Below, in pieces: positions 22,050-32,770 of a DNA stretch of 64,000 nucleotides (positions are counted from its first letter, which is position 1; each line of letters starts with the position of its first letter). The translations under genes were made by a program, and so were the position numbers. This stretch comes from Symbiodinium sp. CCMP2592. Its lineage: Eukaryota > Sar > Dinophyceae > Suessiales > Symbiodiniaceae. The stretch spans positions 417,501 to 481,500 of the forward strand of contig CAJNDT010004924.1 of the NCBI GenBank assembly GCA_905221615.1. Direction: 5' to 3'. The notes below the pieces were generated by a model. It had not been told where the DNA came from and made no database searches. It was given only the letters and a program-made list of their open reading frames with translations.

Positions 22050-22850
22050 AGGCATTGTATCCTCCTGCGCCGGAGCCTGCGAGCTCTACGCCGGAGGAGC
22101 TCGTTCGTTCTCGACCCCCACCTCGCAACGATCCAGCATTATAGAAGGGATAAGTCTGTTGTCGGCAGATAGCACCTTGCCTAGCGGAAGACTTAGCGTA
22201 GCTCCGCCTCAGCGCTATAGGATCATCAAATATGGTCCGACGCCCGGATGCAGGAGTTGCACCTAGAGAAGCTGAGCCCCGTGATTACGAGGATAGCTTG
22301 TACTCCCCCTCTGAAGCCAGAGCTGCCAACATCGTTCTCCGAACATCACCCAACAGCGAGTTCTTCAGCCGTGATCGCGAGATCCGCCGAGCGCCCGGGT
22401 CGCACATGAAGTCCAAACAGCTGGTTGACTATTGTTGCACCGGTTCTGATGATCTTGGAATAGCTGCACATGCTCATGACGTTAGCTGTCTTCGTGTAGG
22501 TGAATGCGCACTTGACTTGTCCAATTCGGATCATGTGCTTCAGATTGGAGGGCAACTTCGCCCTGAGGCACATGTGTGGTTCAGCCTTCCTTCGCTCTCC
22601 CAGAAATCCGCTAGTGCGAGCAAACAGGATCCGCAGCAAAGCTGGAGCCGCCAAGTGAAAGTGCAAAGCCAGCGAAGTCATCAAGCATGCGTTGCAAGTG
22701 GCTAAGCGTGTTATCTCCAGTGGTGGTCATGTGTCCTTTGTTTGGCCAGCTGACGATGCTGCGTGGAGCACTTCAGAATGGAGTCAGTTAGAGGATGGTT
22801 TCCGCTTGTTCGGTCGTACTTCCGAGGTCCTTTGGAAGGTAAGGAATCTT
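22050..22850 (+). pseudogene. Copia A proline-rich hinge and methyltransferase-like region
   Basis: Proline-rich linker (YPPAPEPASSTPEE) followed by frames at 22232-22705 and, shifted, 22680-22830. A Rossmann-type pattern is suggested: KQLVDYCCTGSDDLG, then CALDLSNSDHVLQ, HVWFSLPSLS where an S/A-x-PC box would be expected, and in the next frame ISSGGHVSFVWP. I read this as a decayed SAM-methyltransferase-like domain placed between integrase and RT, as seen in some dinoflagellate Copia polyproteins. The catalytic Cys position reads Ser. Weak without a profile search. Confidence 0.4.
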
Positions 22851-23069
22851 CCATGAGGCATCCTTGGGCCGCTTCAACCACCTCGCTTCGCACTCTGTAG
22901 TTGTTTGGACAACATGACATAGAGGGTGGCATACCCGGTGAAGCCCGAAGGCCCGCCTTGGATCCAATTCCGGATTCACTGCTAACTTCGCGAATCTTGT
23001 AATCGACTCTTATTTCATCGAAAGGTTCTACCGCAACATCCCCTTGTCACCCACAACTTCACCAGGTCC

Positions 23070-23870
23070 GAAGCCGCAAAGGCTGAGGCCACCGGACTAA
23101 GGGCGAATGACATATGGTCTCATGAGAGCTTTGAACCGCTTTGGATGTTAAAGCAACAAGCCGCTAAAGAGAATCGGCGTGTCACGATTGCACATCTTCA
23201 CACGCTCTGTGGGCTGTGGGCATAAGAACTTCGAATTAGGACCATCACATTACAAGTATAAAGCGCGAATGCTTCTTGGAGGTGACGATATCAGGGACGG
23301 CTTTGGGGCTCAGGTGATCCGCGTTGGCCAAGATACGGCCCAAATCCCAACGGGCCTAGTCGGCCTAGCGGCCACGCCTCGTCCAGGATGTTCAACTTCC
23401 TGCAGCGAAAAGGCATACCTGCAGGCTCCAATCGGAGATACCTGGTGCGTCATACCGGTCGAAGTATGGCTTCCGTCATGGCGCGAACAGTATCCGCCGA
23501 CCACAAAGTTAGTAGTTAGATTGAACGAGTCCCTGTATGGGCATCCTGAATCAAGACAGCGCTGGCAAAATCACATTCAAGAGCTACTCTGTGCCATCGG
23601 TGGGACCGAGAGCAACGAGTACCCTTCCGCATGGTTCTTCACTCGGGGTGGTCGTACCCTCGCACTAAGTGTGTACGTGGGCGATTTTACCCGTAGCGGG
23701 CCAACTGAACTTCGCGCACCGTTCTGGACACCGTTGCGTAAGAGCATAAAGTTGGATCCAGAAGTGTTTATCCAGGGGGTAAAGAAGGTTGTAGAATTCT
23801 TGGTAGGCACCACAGCTTCATGAGAGACCAGTTCGTTGCAAGATGCGAGTTTGACATGAGAAGCTATGCC
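23070..23870 (+). pseudogene. Copia A reverse transcriptase
   Basis: Copia-type RT in broken frames: EATGLRANDIWSHESFEPLW at about 23080, then in another frame KYKARMLLGGDDIRDGFG, AYLQAPIGDTWCVIPVEVWL, LNESLYGHPESRQRWQNHI, PSAWFFTRG and LSVYVGDFTRSG. The catalytic YVDD reads YVGD (23674-23685), so the first active Asp is Gly. A frame change occurs near 23170 and a stop at 23821. Inactive copy. Confidence 0.85.
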
Positions 23871-23889
23871 GAACATCTAGCTAGTTGAA

Positions 23890-24610
23890 TTCTACTGCGA
23901 GACTGCTGGAGTTTCGCCAGACAAGTTCAGCCGAGTTCCGTCCCCGGCAATACCCGAAAGGCAAGCCACCAACCCCGAACTTCAATCCGAGGGGTCTAGG
24001 GAGAACTTCACACTTCGGCATCGCGTGTGCTGATGCGGGCTCTCTGGCTCAGCCGGTTAGCACGTCCCGACATATCATTTATAGTCACCCGGCTGCGTCT
24101 AGGCTTAGTAAGAAGTTTGAAGATCGTCAGCTGTTCAGGCTCATGTCGTACCTTCACCACAGTAACCACTTGACACTCCAAGAGACAGTTTCGCAATCCG
24201 AGACCGACTGCTCACTGGAAGTCTTCATGGATGCTGATCTCGCAGCATGTCCGCACTCTGCTAAGTCGACATCGGGAACAAGCATCATGATCCGCACCGG
24301 AAAGTGCTTGTACCAGTACATTGGATGTCGAAGAAACAATTAAACATCCACTGCACGCTCAACCACAGGAGCAGAACTCATTGCCCTTGCTACGGCGATG
24401 TTGCCTTTGCGGTAGTTGAGAATCTTCAGGCGGTTCTTGAAAGCATTCTCGGAATAGACGTGCCTGTGCGGTACCGGCAGGATAACTCCACTCTCCTGGC
24501 TGTGCTGAAAAAAGGCTACAGTGCCAAACTCTGGCAAGCAAACAGAGTGCATCGAGTCAACGCCGCATCGGTTTGTGAGCGCCTTGCAGAGCCCAGAGTT
24601 TGAACGGCTG
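23890..24610 (+). pseudogene. Copia A RT C-terminal and RNase H region
   Basis: DRQLFRLMSYLHHSNHLTL and FMDADLAACPHSAKSTSGTS are the Copia RNase H start (DAD/A ... KSTSG). After a frame change near 24335, WMSKKQ, the equivalent of the SKKQ box, appears, and RQDNSTLLAVLKKGYSAKLW carries a later Asp box. The STAEAE stretch lies across the frame change. Decayed but recognisable. Confidence 0.8.
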
Positions 24611-24654
24611 ATTGCAGGACAGATGAACAATGCGTTAACGGTTTCACGAAAATC

Positions 24655-25370
24655 GTGTCACCACAGGAATGGCCAGCATCACTTGAACAAATGGGCGTTC
24701 TGCCTAACCTTGCCGCTGCATCAGCACCTGCTGCTGCTCAACCTGCTGACCCTGCCAGTTCCCAACCTGATGCAGAAGTGATCGCTGGCTCACTTCCAGA
24801 TCGCCTGTCAGAGGAGCACCTTCTTCGCCTCGTAGGCCATCTACCGAATGATGGTACAGTTCGCGGCCCACATCATAAAGAAGTGCACTGCTTTACCGTT
24901 GGCGCTCAATGCCACGGTGGAGGAATTGTTGGCATCCGGAATAACACTCACAGGTTTAGTAAGATTTCTAGTGTTCTAGTTCGCTTGGCCCGACAGAATG
25001 TCACGAACCATCACTTTGCAGCGATAGGATTGTATCAAGGTCAGTGCACCTCACTCCAAAGTGACCCTTGGAACGAGCCCGAATCCTACAACCTCGTGAT
25101 ACCTCTCACAAAGGTCACCAGAGGCGACATCTGGCTCGAGGATCCCGAAGGCACTGCCATATGCCAAAATCCTGACTGCAACAAGTGGAAAGATACTGGA
25201 GCTGCCCGCGAGCTTCCAGCCTTCAAAAAATCACTGCACAGTTCCATGGGCTGAGTGCCTCGGAACGAGAGTTGTGCTTGTGGGCTTCAGCCCCACGGGC
25301 TTGGAGAAGCTAACATGCCACGACCTGCGCTTGCTGAGGTCGCTGGGTTTTCTGCTGACGCGTACTGTAG
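24655..25370 (+). pseudogene. Copia A 2OG-Fe(II) oxygenase-like domain
   Basis: After an Ala/Pro linker, residues about 55-199 of the local frame match the domain in Copia C: HHFAAIGLYQG, NLVIPLTKVTRGDIWLEDPE (compare GGELWMEL in Copia C). The expected HxD is degenerate (TSLQSD). An AAAAAA run at 25225-25230 shifts the frame, after which HCTVPW (from 25232) and RVVLVGFSP match the distal His-x3-PW and the GERIVIVGA box, and LLRSLGF matches the C-terminus. Here the domain lies after RNase H, while in Copia C it lies between integrase and RT. Confidence 0.6.
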
Positions 25371-25443
25371 CTTTGGTATTTGAGGATACGATTAGTCCGA
25401 ATGTGTAATTAACATCTCACGCTGTCTTCAAGCAGGAGTTGAG

Positions 25444-25594
25444 AATACTCGAACCCCGTGCACTTTCGTTATGTCAGTAGTGATGACCGTGTAGATGAAG
25501 AACAGTGCGAACGTTTCTTTGGTTCAAGACACAAAACAGCGTTTCACACGCTGTGTCTCGTTACACGTTACACGTGTATACCACGTAAATAATT
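25444..25594 (+). repeat. Dispersed repeat copy 2, candidate 3' LTR of Copia A
   Basis: Copy of 19691-19853 with small differences, including a duplicated TTACACG. Internal hairpin: CAGCGT ... ACGCTG at 25537-25555. Ends near CACGTAAATAA, then unrelated sequence. Confidence 0.5.
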
Positions 25595-25599
25595 GTTTT

Positions 25600-27290
25600 G
25601 CATATTCGGGGTGGGGGTTGGGGTGATCATTACAGTTGGCAAGATTCTGTGATCGAGGCCATTGACGACTGGCTGTTGCAGCTCTTGCATGTTCCTTACT
25701 TTACTATGACTGCAGAAGAAATCATTGAAGAAAGCATGCGAGCCTTCAAGCAGGCAGCCTCCCGTCGAAACTGGGCTTTTACCACCATGTGGAGACTGAA
25801 GCACGACAAGCAACTCCCTTGTACCTCTCCGCCGTTGCAATGGTCGTAGCTTCTCGTCCGCACTCCGTGAACTTCGGAGTTTAGAAGTTTCGCAGTTTCG
25901 CGAAAGCGGGATGGTATTCCGCAGCCTTCCCCACCCGGCGTCCCGGCGCTTTCGCTGCTACAAACCATCAGCACTCAGTCGTGTCTGAGACTTCTCACAG
26001 CCCGAACTTGAGCATTTTCGAGTCCCTCAGGTGATGGTCGTCACTGCCCTATTCCTGCGAGGAGACTGCGCAACTTGTCGCCAAAGCTGACCACTTGCGT
26101 TCACTCAACTAATTTTCCCCGCCGTCAGCTGTCACAGCAGCATTCCCAATTTCAGACGGCACTCCTGAAGGTCGTTCAAGTAACCTGAGCTTCAATCTGC
26201 GGACTGGCCAAGCCAACGTTCATCATACTCAACAATATACTCAACCACAGCGTTTCGTCATCATGCAGTATCTTGTGCTTCCAAGACTGCGAGTGAACAA
26301 ATAGGTGTTGACAGCAAGGTGAATTCCCGACTGAAAGATCTCATCGTTGGCACTGCATCTATGGGTTTTGCTTGGTGTGCATCTTGCCTGCAATCGAGAT
26401 GCAAAGAGCGCATGATATGCAGGTGGCCTACGTAGTTTCCAGCGTCCAGGAGCTCTGAAGCTTCAGCTGAATCGTTCATGCAAATCGGCCTGTGTCGGGC
26501 CTGCTAAATTGTAGGTGGCAAGGCATTGTTCGCTGCAGGCTGCAGGAGGGCATCGTTTGGATTTGTCCAATGATGGCTAAGATTCATTTTTTTTGCCGCA
26601 GGCGGAAGGCCTCCGTGCTTCGCCGTTTCAGGTTCTTTTCGGCACCCGCGCGTTCTTTGACTCTTGGAGCTTCCTCGAGGTGGGTTAACTCCCACGAGAG
26701 ACAGACTAAGAGAGACTTGAACATATTTGACGGCTGCGGCTAATTCAGCAGTATTCGCCGCCAGGCAAAGAAAATAACACCTGCAACTTGACTCAATGAT
26801 TCTGAAAGACCATCGCTTGCACGGATGATGGAGGAACTCGGACTGTGAGATTTCATGAGCAAGAACTGAGCCCCCGCTGATTCGATGCTTCCTGTCTCGA
26901 ACACCTTGCGAAGACGAGGCCACGATTGAGGGACGAGTTCTGTTGGCAATGGCATCGTCCTTGTTCAGCTGAGCCTGGGAGATGTATTGGTTCATGTTCA
27001 TGGTTCATGGCCCATGGCGATGCAGGTGCCGGTGACTGCTGGTGCTTGCAAACAAACGTTGGAAGAGTCTTGAAGACTCTGAACGGTGAGTAATTAAACA
27101 GAAAGCAAGGGTCAGAAGTAACATCCTTTCAAGCGGTGTGGATTTCCTTCTGGTGCCCTGGCATGTAGCGAAAAGGTCATTCACAGACGCACCGCAGCAC
27201 GGTAGAACATATCTTCAATCTGCCCATATCGGCGATTGTTCGATGGTCATGATGGCGCCCAGTAGCTTCTCATGATATCCGAGACACCCG
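25600..27290. other. Unassigned sequence
   Basis: No recognised domain on either strand. A plus-strand block at 25640-25848 is open but shows no motif. Confidence 0.35.
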
Positions 27291-27294
27291 AGGC

Positions 27295-28230
27295 GCAGTG
27301 ATCGTTGTATTGGACAAAATCGAAGATGGCTTGCAGGCTTGGGATGCGCTCACAGACGGCACAGTAAGTTGCGGAAGTGTCGCGGATTGCCCTCCAAAGA
27401 CTCGGCTGGTGTTCGAATGTCACGAAGTCAAAGTCCTGTCTTGGAGAAAGACAGCCCTACAGTTGATGCAGCGGAAGTCTTTTCTGCACTCGCACACGCA
27501 TGCACGCACAGCTCGCTGGTCCAAGCTCGGTCACCATTCGTGCACACTCGAAGGAGTGCTCAAAACCGCCTTGTTTCAACGTGCTTCAACGAAATAACGT
27601 CTACGTGGAATCCCTACTATAAGTAGGGCGTGCGAGAGGATCGAATGAGGCTTGAATCGGTCCTTCATCCTGACAGATTTTTGCTAGCAGCAACTTAGTC
27701 TGGTGATACCCGCTGATGCCCGCCGAAGTTATGTTGGAAGAAACGATTTGTTCAAGCCTATACTGCGCTTGTTGCAATACCAGCTCCGTGATAAAGGACA
27801 CTTTGAAATCGCAGGACTCGGACGGAGAACAGCTCCACAAGTTGCTGAAGAACATCATCACTGGGCTGAGCATTTTAATCGGCTTCACCTGGGAGCACAC
27901 TTTCGACGGCTGTGTGGAGGCCCGCAGTCCAAAGCTTTGGAAGTGCAGCTGCGCCACAACAGCAGGCAATGTCTTCCCTGTGGTCGGACAAGCTGCTGGG
28001 CAAGCTCACCATGACACTCACCATTGTGGTCATCGTGGTTCCTGCATGGAGAAGATTCATCCTGGCCAAAGTTGCAGCTTGGCACTGAAACAGCCCGGGC
28101 CCGGGTGTTTACGGCATTTGCATGAGCGGTGCTGCAGGTCGACCTGCAGAAAATGCAGCATGAAAGAAAGGGAGCCCAGGCCAAGATCCAGGATCTGCGT
28201 GCAACGTCAGGGGATTCGAGTTCTTTAGCA
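27295..28230 (+). pseudogene. Membrane-protein exons, possibly the 3' part of the gene at 15.1-16.4 kb
   Basis: Coding-like blocks: 27298-27363 (VLDKIEDGLQAWDALTDGT) followed by GTAAGT; about 27796-27925 (LLKNIITGLSILIGFTWEHT, then FDGCVEA); after a one-base frame change near 27922, a hydrophobic helix LLGKLTMTLTIVVIVVPAWR at about 27990-28060; and a charged C-terminal block near 28150-28225 (MQHERKGAQAKIQDLRATSG). The hydrophobic and short-loop pattern resembles the candidate membrane gene upstream. The frame change within one block suggests a pseudogene or a sequencing error. Family unknown. Confidence 0.4.
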
Positions 28231-29320
28231 GGGCATCAGCCAGCACGCAGCGTGCAGGCTTTATGGATCCTTGCAGGGACAATCAATCATTAGAGCAATC
28301 ATGGATGGATAACCTCCAAGTCCCACAAAACTGAGCACCGAACTCTGCATTTGCATCCCTTGTCTTCCAGCCGGCCTGCAGAGAGAGTTTGGCATTGCAC
28401 CCTGGAGGACGGCTATGCGCAGCCGGCTGACGGCTCCTCCAGCGAGGAGGAGTCGACGGCGCGCCTGATGTGCTGAAATGTGTTATAGATCTGAAAAGGT
28501 CACCTGTATTGTTTGTCCAGGTGCCGCCCCCAAAACACTTGCGGGAGCTCGTGTGATAACGTAGCATTGATTCTTGAGCAAGCTCGAAGCTGCTCCGGCG
28601 TCTCGGGTACAAGTGCTTCTTGTGCCAGAGCACCCGCTAACTGCAACATGTACTGCGGCGATGAGCCCTGTCGTCCGAGAGAGCAGCAAGTTGATGAAAA
28701 AAAGTAGTTGCATGTCAGAGCGGAAGGTTGCAGCTCTTCCGAAAGTACCTGGCATCGCAGAAGTCAGTGCTCCGGGACTTGAACCTGTATAGTACGAATG
28801 TCTGTACGCAGGCACACACAGAGAGCGACAGACTCCAGACTTACAGCTTGGCGCGAAGATACAAGCGCAACCCCTGCTCAAGAATACTTCACTGATTGAT
28901 GAGTTGCTGCAACAAGAAAATGGTGCGACGCGACAACGTGAGCGAAATTCGGGTGAAGATGGTGATGAACGGCGAAAATGATATGAAGATGTGTTGGTAC
29001 CACAGATGCCAGGCACCAGGCATGGCATGCGGAAAACAAATGAATGATGCGTGGGGAGAGGGTCATGCTGTGGCGTGCCAAACAAGGAATGGGACACGAA
29101 GTGAAATGAGTGAGAAGTATCCGCCGGCTGGCAACGCTACGGCCCAGGGCTGATACGTGCATGTACATTTGCCTGAAGTGTGGAGTGGGAGTTTCCTTGG
29201 ACAGAGTCCTCCACACTCCTTCTGTCCCCTGCAGAGCATTGCCGAACGATGATGGTGAAGTGTGAAAGCCTTGGGGGTGACACCTTCACTACTTGAACCA
29301 GGACCCTCCACAGACTGACA
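28231..29320. other. Unassigned sequence
   Basis: No recognised coding motif; long minus-strand frames here have no supported domain. Confidence 0.35.
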
Positions 29321-29570
29321 CGCACACACTTACACACACACGCACACTTACTTACACACACTTACGCACACACACCCTCTCTCTCCCTCGCTCTCTTCCT
29401 CTTCCGCTCCTTGGCTCTCCCTCTCTCTGTCTCTCGCTGTCTCCCTCTCGCTCTCTCTCTCTCTCTCTCTCGCTCTGCCCCTCGCCCTCTTCCGCGCTCT
29501 CGCTGTCTCGCTCTCGTTTCCTCTCCCTCCCTCTCTCTCTCTCTCTCTCTGTGTCGCTCGCTCTGTTGAA
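29318..29570. repeat. CA then CT microsatellite at the 5' edge of Copia B
   Basis: ACAC-rich from 29318 to about 29374, then CT/CTCG repeats to about 29565. Copia B starts directly after, and a shorter CT tract (34626-34680) resumes directly beyond its 3' LTR. Confidence 0.9.
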
Positions 29571-29772
29571 TGTAACCATCATGAACCATCCTGAAATGCA
29601 CCCAATGAACATGATGCATGTATGAATGCCCTGGTTCCGAATGGCATCGGCTCAAGAGTGGACAGACCGGCTTGATGTTACAAAGGAATGTCTGCTTGAC
29701 TGTGTGAGGATCTGGGGAAACTGATTGATCTTGGTTGCTCGGTAAGTGTAGATTGTACAATGAAGTTTTGCA
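29571..29772 (+). repeat. Copia B 5' LTR
   Basis: TG...CA termini; shares extended but diverged sequence with 34423-34619. Confidence 0.75.
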
Positions 29773-29784
29773 TGGTAGCGGAGC
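29773..29784 (+). other. Copia B primer binding site (initiator-Met tRNA type)
   Basis: TGGTAGCGGAGC follows the LTR CA end without a gap. Many Copia elements have TGGTATCAGAGC or TGGTAGCAGAGC here, complementary to the 3' end of the initiator methionine tRNA. Confidence 0.6.
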
Positions 29785-30330
29785 ATTGGCTCTGGAGACA
29801 GGGAGAGAGTGGGCTTCGGAACAAGAGGGATTGGTGAAGAGATGAAACTGTTCCCTCCATCAGTGTATCATGGTGAGGTCGAGAAATTGGAAGACTGGTC
29901 ATGGCAGCTGGAGTGATATGTAGGACTGCACAAGCCATTGGCCAAACTGCTGAGGGATGATGTGGAAATTGTGGAAGGATCCAACCGAGTGGTTGATGAT
30001 GATTTGTGTGAAGCCTTTCATGCGCAACAAACCGGGACACAGAACAATCAACTGTCACTGTTCTCACGACAATTGGCATACATGTTGGTGCAAATCACTG
30101 ACGGCACGGGCAGGGCGATTGTTCGCAATCAGGAAACGGAAAATGGCTTCAAGATGTGTTCAAAAAGTTTGCACTGCCGGAGAGAGCGAGATCCATGCTG
30201 GCCTCTTGGTGACGTTGCGAAGGCAGAAGACTGTTGGTCCATTGCAGCAGCACTTGCACTTGAATGTTCGTAGTATCGACGCTTTCACTTAGGCTTTGGA
30301 GATTGTTAGAACAAGAGCAGACACCTGACG

Positions 30331-30573
30331 GTGCGTAGTGGTAGAGTGGATCACCAAGGCCAAGCCGACATGGATGTTAGAGCACTGACAATAAAGGAAG
30401 GACAACGGAAGGGCAAGGGATACAAAGGAGGTACAGCAAGGCAACAAGGAAAAGGAGACAAGGCCAAAGGAATGCACAAAGGTAACAGAAAGGGAAACTA
30501 CCGGGTTTCCACTTCCCCAGAAGTAAAAGCAAAGGGAAGAGCAAAGGATACAAAGGAAAAGGAAAAAGAATGA
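30331..30573 (+). pseudogene. Copia B Lys/Gly-rich gag-like stretch
   Basis: 81 codons rich in Lys, Gly and Arg (KGKGYKGGTARQQGKGDKAK). Basic low-complexity sequence is usual in the nucleic-acid-binding part of Gag. No zinc knuckle visible. Position before RT fits. Confidence 0.4.
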
Positions 30574-31004
30574 AAGGAAGAGGCAAAGGACAAGGATGTT
30601 CTTGTGTGGCGACCTAAGCCACTGGTGGTGTCTCGAGCTCACAAGCTAACGTCCCCCAGGACGCCGCCAAGAATGAACCACTACCCAACGTTTCAGCAGT
30701 GACTGTCGAACCTTCGGATCAGAGCGCGCCCCAGTTTTTGAAGACCGTCCGTGGTGCAAAGCCATGACATTGCAAATGCGGCGAGACGGCAGCGAGTTGT
30801 CTGCCAGAGGTAACGGCGGGGATGCACCAAGATCTGGGTGCCCTGAAGTTGCGTGGAGTGTCGGATGTGCATGACTGTTCGATCGACCACCTCTGCATCG
30901 GCGCCTTGATTGCCGCAGCTCCAGGAATGCAGGAATCTGACGGTTCCCGTTGGGGACATTTGTCATGCCGCACTACCGAGGAGTCAAGGGCCGAGTGAAG
31001 CCTC

Positions 31005-31859
31005 ATGTTGAACGTAAAGACATGGCACAAGCAAGGCCCAAGTGAAAGTGTGACGGCCCAAGAGCTGTTGGAGAATGACAGCACTGGTCGGGTCCCGGCC
31101 CCGATTGAGCATAAAGCTCCTGAGGCGAGTGGAGAAGCGCCCAGGAAGAGTGCCAGGATTGATCCTGATGCTCCAGCGAGTGAGCCATCTACCAAGCAAG
31201 TGAGGGTTTCTGCAGTTCATCACATGATTGCAGGAGTCATTCCAGCTTGCAAATGGCTTGCTTCGATTGTTGAAGTTGGCGAGGTTGTTGGAAAAGACAG
31301 CGTGCAGATTGATGTCGAAGTGAATGCCGAGGAAGGCGAACTCGACCAAGGATTGCGGCTCTCCGAGCCATTGCTCTGGGAGAGTGAGTTCCCGCTGGAG
31401 GAAGAAAAGAAAGGAATCGTGAAGGAGGTGAACTCAATGAACGTGTATGATGAGGTGAAGATACAGGACTGCATCCAGTTGCAGATAGATGAGGCCCTCG
31501 ACTGTAGAAGGGTCAAAGTTTGGAAGGATGAGAATGAGCTGGGGTGCAGGGTTGTCGTGCGTCGTTGTTTCCAGAATGTCGAGCAGAGTGAGGAGGACAA
31601 TCTGTTTAGATCAACACCTTCCCTTGTCGCAACGCGACTGCTAATGTTGCGCATGGCAATGGCAAGAAACTGGGGCATCACACTGGGTGATGTCAGCACT
31701 GCCTTCTTGTACGCAGCAATGTCAGGTGAAGGGTTCGTTTGCCCGCCGAAGGAAGGTTGTCGTGATGGCAAATGCCTGCGGCGGTTGAAGAAAGCAATGT
31801 ACGGATTGCTACGGGCACCCAAACGGTGGCCAGAACACTTTGCCGATATTGCAAGTTAG
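31005..31859 (+). pseudogene. Copia B reverse transcriptase, N-terminal part
   Basis: 284 codons. The first 130 are linker sequence with many charged residues; KGIVKEVNSMNVYDEVKI begins the Copia RT, followed by VVRRCFQNV, TPSLVATRLLMLRMAMARNW, GDVSTAFLYAAMSGEGFVC and LKKAMYGLLRAPKRWPEHF. These are the conserved fingers/palm boxes with the first catalytic Asp in GDVSTAF. A stop at 31857 breaks the frame before the active-site box, which continues downstream in another frame. Confidence 0.85.
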
Positions 31860-31889
31860 AAGGTGCAAGTCAGATCCGAATTTGTACCG

Positions 31890-32770
31890 TCACGAACCTG
31901 GGAAAATGCATGTCTGGGCATATGTCGATGCTCTGTTGGTCGTAGGGACTGACGAAATGAGGGAGTCGTTCATTCATGTCCCAGCTGTCTGAAGAAGTGT
32001 TGATCGAAGACTGGCCAGCTGGCGCCAGGGACTGAGCACACATTCCTTGGAAGGCGACTGCGACACAATGGTGACTCGATTGATGTGCGCACGTCACAAA
32101 CACACATTGATTCGATTCTGGATCTGTATGGCATGAAGAATGCCAGGCCCGTTGCATCGGCTGGGACCGCGACGATCGTCAAGACCGTTCTTGACACGTC
32201 ACTGAGCTCTGAAGAGCACTCGGTGCATACGGCTGCAGTTGGAAAGTTGTTGCGGTGGGCACTGGTACATTGCCTATGCGACAGAAGAGCTGAGTCGGGA
32301 TGTGACTGCCCTGACAATGCAGAGTCTCGCTCGGTGCTAGGTGCAAATACCTGTTGCGGCAACACACCCGTGGACTTTCATCACAAGGATGTCAGTCGCA
32401 CTCTCTTTGGCAAACGATGCGACTTCCATCGCACATGCCGATCTCCTTTGCTAAGGACCAATCGCTCGGCTTTCGTCATTGTGACCCAGCGGCTTTCAAT
32501 CACGCAAGCATTCGGACCATTCTGCTCTGGGAAAATGCCCAGTGACGACTTTCCTAGCCTGCTCAGTGGGCCATGTCTGCGCTAGTCTGGGCGGTCAAAT
32601 ATGCAGCCACTCATTCCACTAGCACACGTTCCGGCAACAGGATTGGGGCAGTGACCTCATCTCACTCGCGGCGGAACACCGCATCCGCCAGTCCAAGGCC
32701 TCCGCAGCCACTTTCTGCTCCGACGTCGTCAAATAGCGGTCCAGATCACTCCAGACTCTGGTGCTCTCAG
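31890..32770 (+). pseudogene. Copia B RT active-site box, connection and RNase H pieces
   Basis: In shifted frames: HVWAYVDALLVVGTDE at about 31908-31955, where YVDD reads YVDA; TEHTFLGRRLRHNGDSID; HIDSILDLYGMKNARPV; HSVHTAAVGKLLRWAL, the standard Copia YxxxVGKLLxxA box; and around 32573-32640 AVKYAATHSTSTRSGNR, resembling the RNase H ATHSTS region. Several frameshifts. Confidence 0.75.

Larger units (their letters stand above)
19691..25594 (+). mobile_element. Copia A: decayed Copia retrotransposon with 2OG-oxygenase-like domain
   Basis: Between the two repeat copies lie, in order, a LINE-derived stretch (20.8-22.0 kb), a proline-rich hinge and methyltransferase-like region (22.05-22.85 kb), reverse transcriptase (23.07-23.87 kb), RNase H (23.9-24.6 kb) and a 2OG-oxygenase-like domain (24.65-25.37 kb). 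Gag, protease and integrase are not recognised and may have been lost or overwritten by the LINE fragment. Multiple frameshifts and stops make it inactive. Confidence 0.65.

Noticed and set aside
29352..29760. Arg/Glu-rich minus-strand frames across the CT repeats
   Set aside because: GA-repeat translation; overlaps the Copia B LTR.
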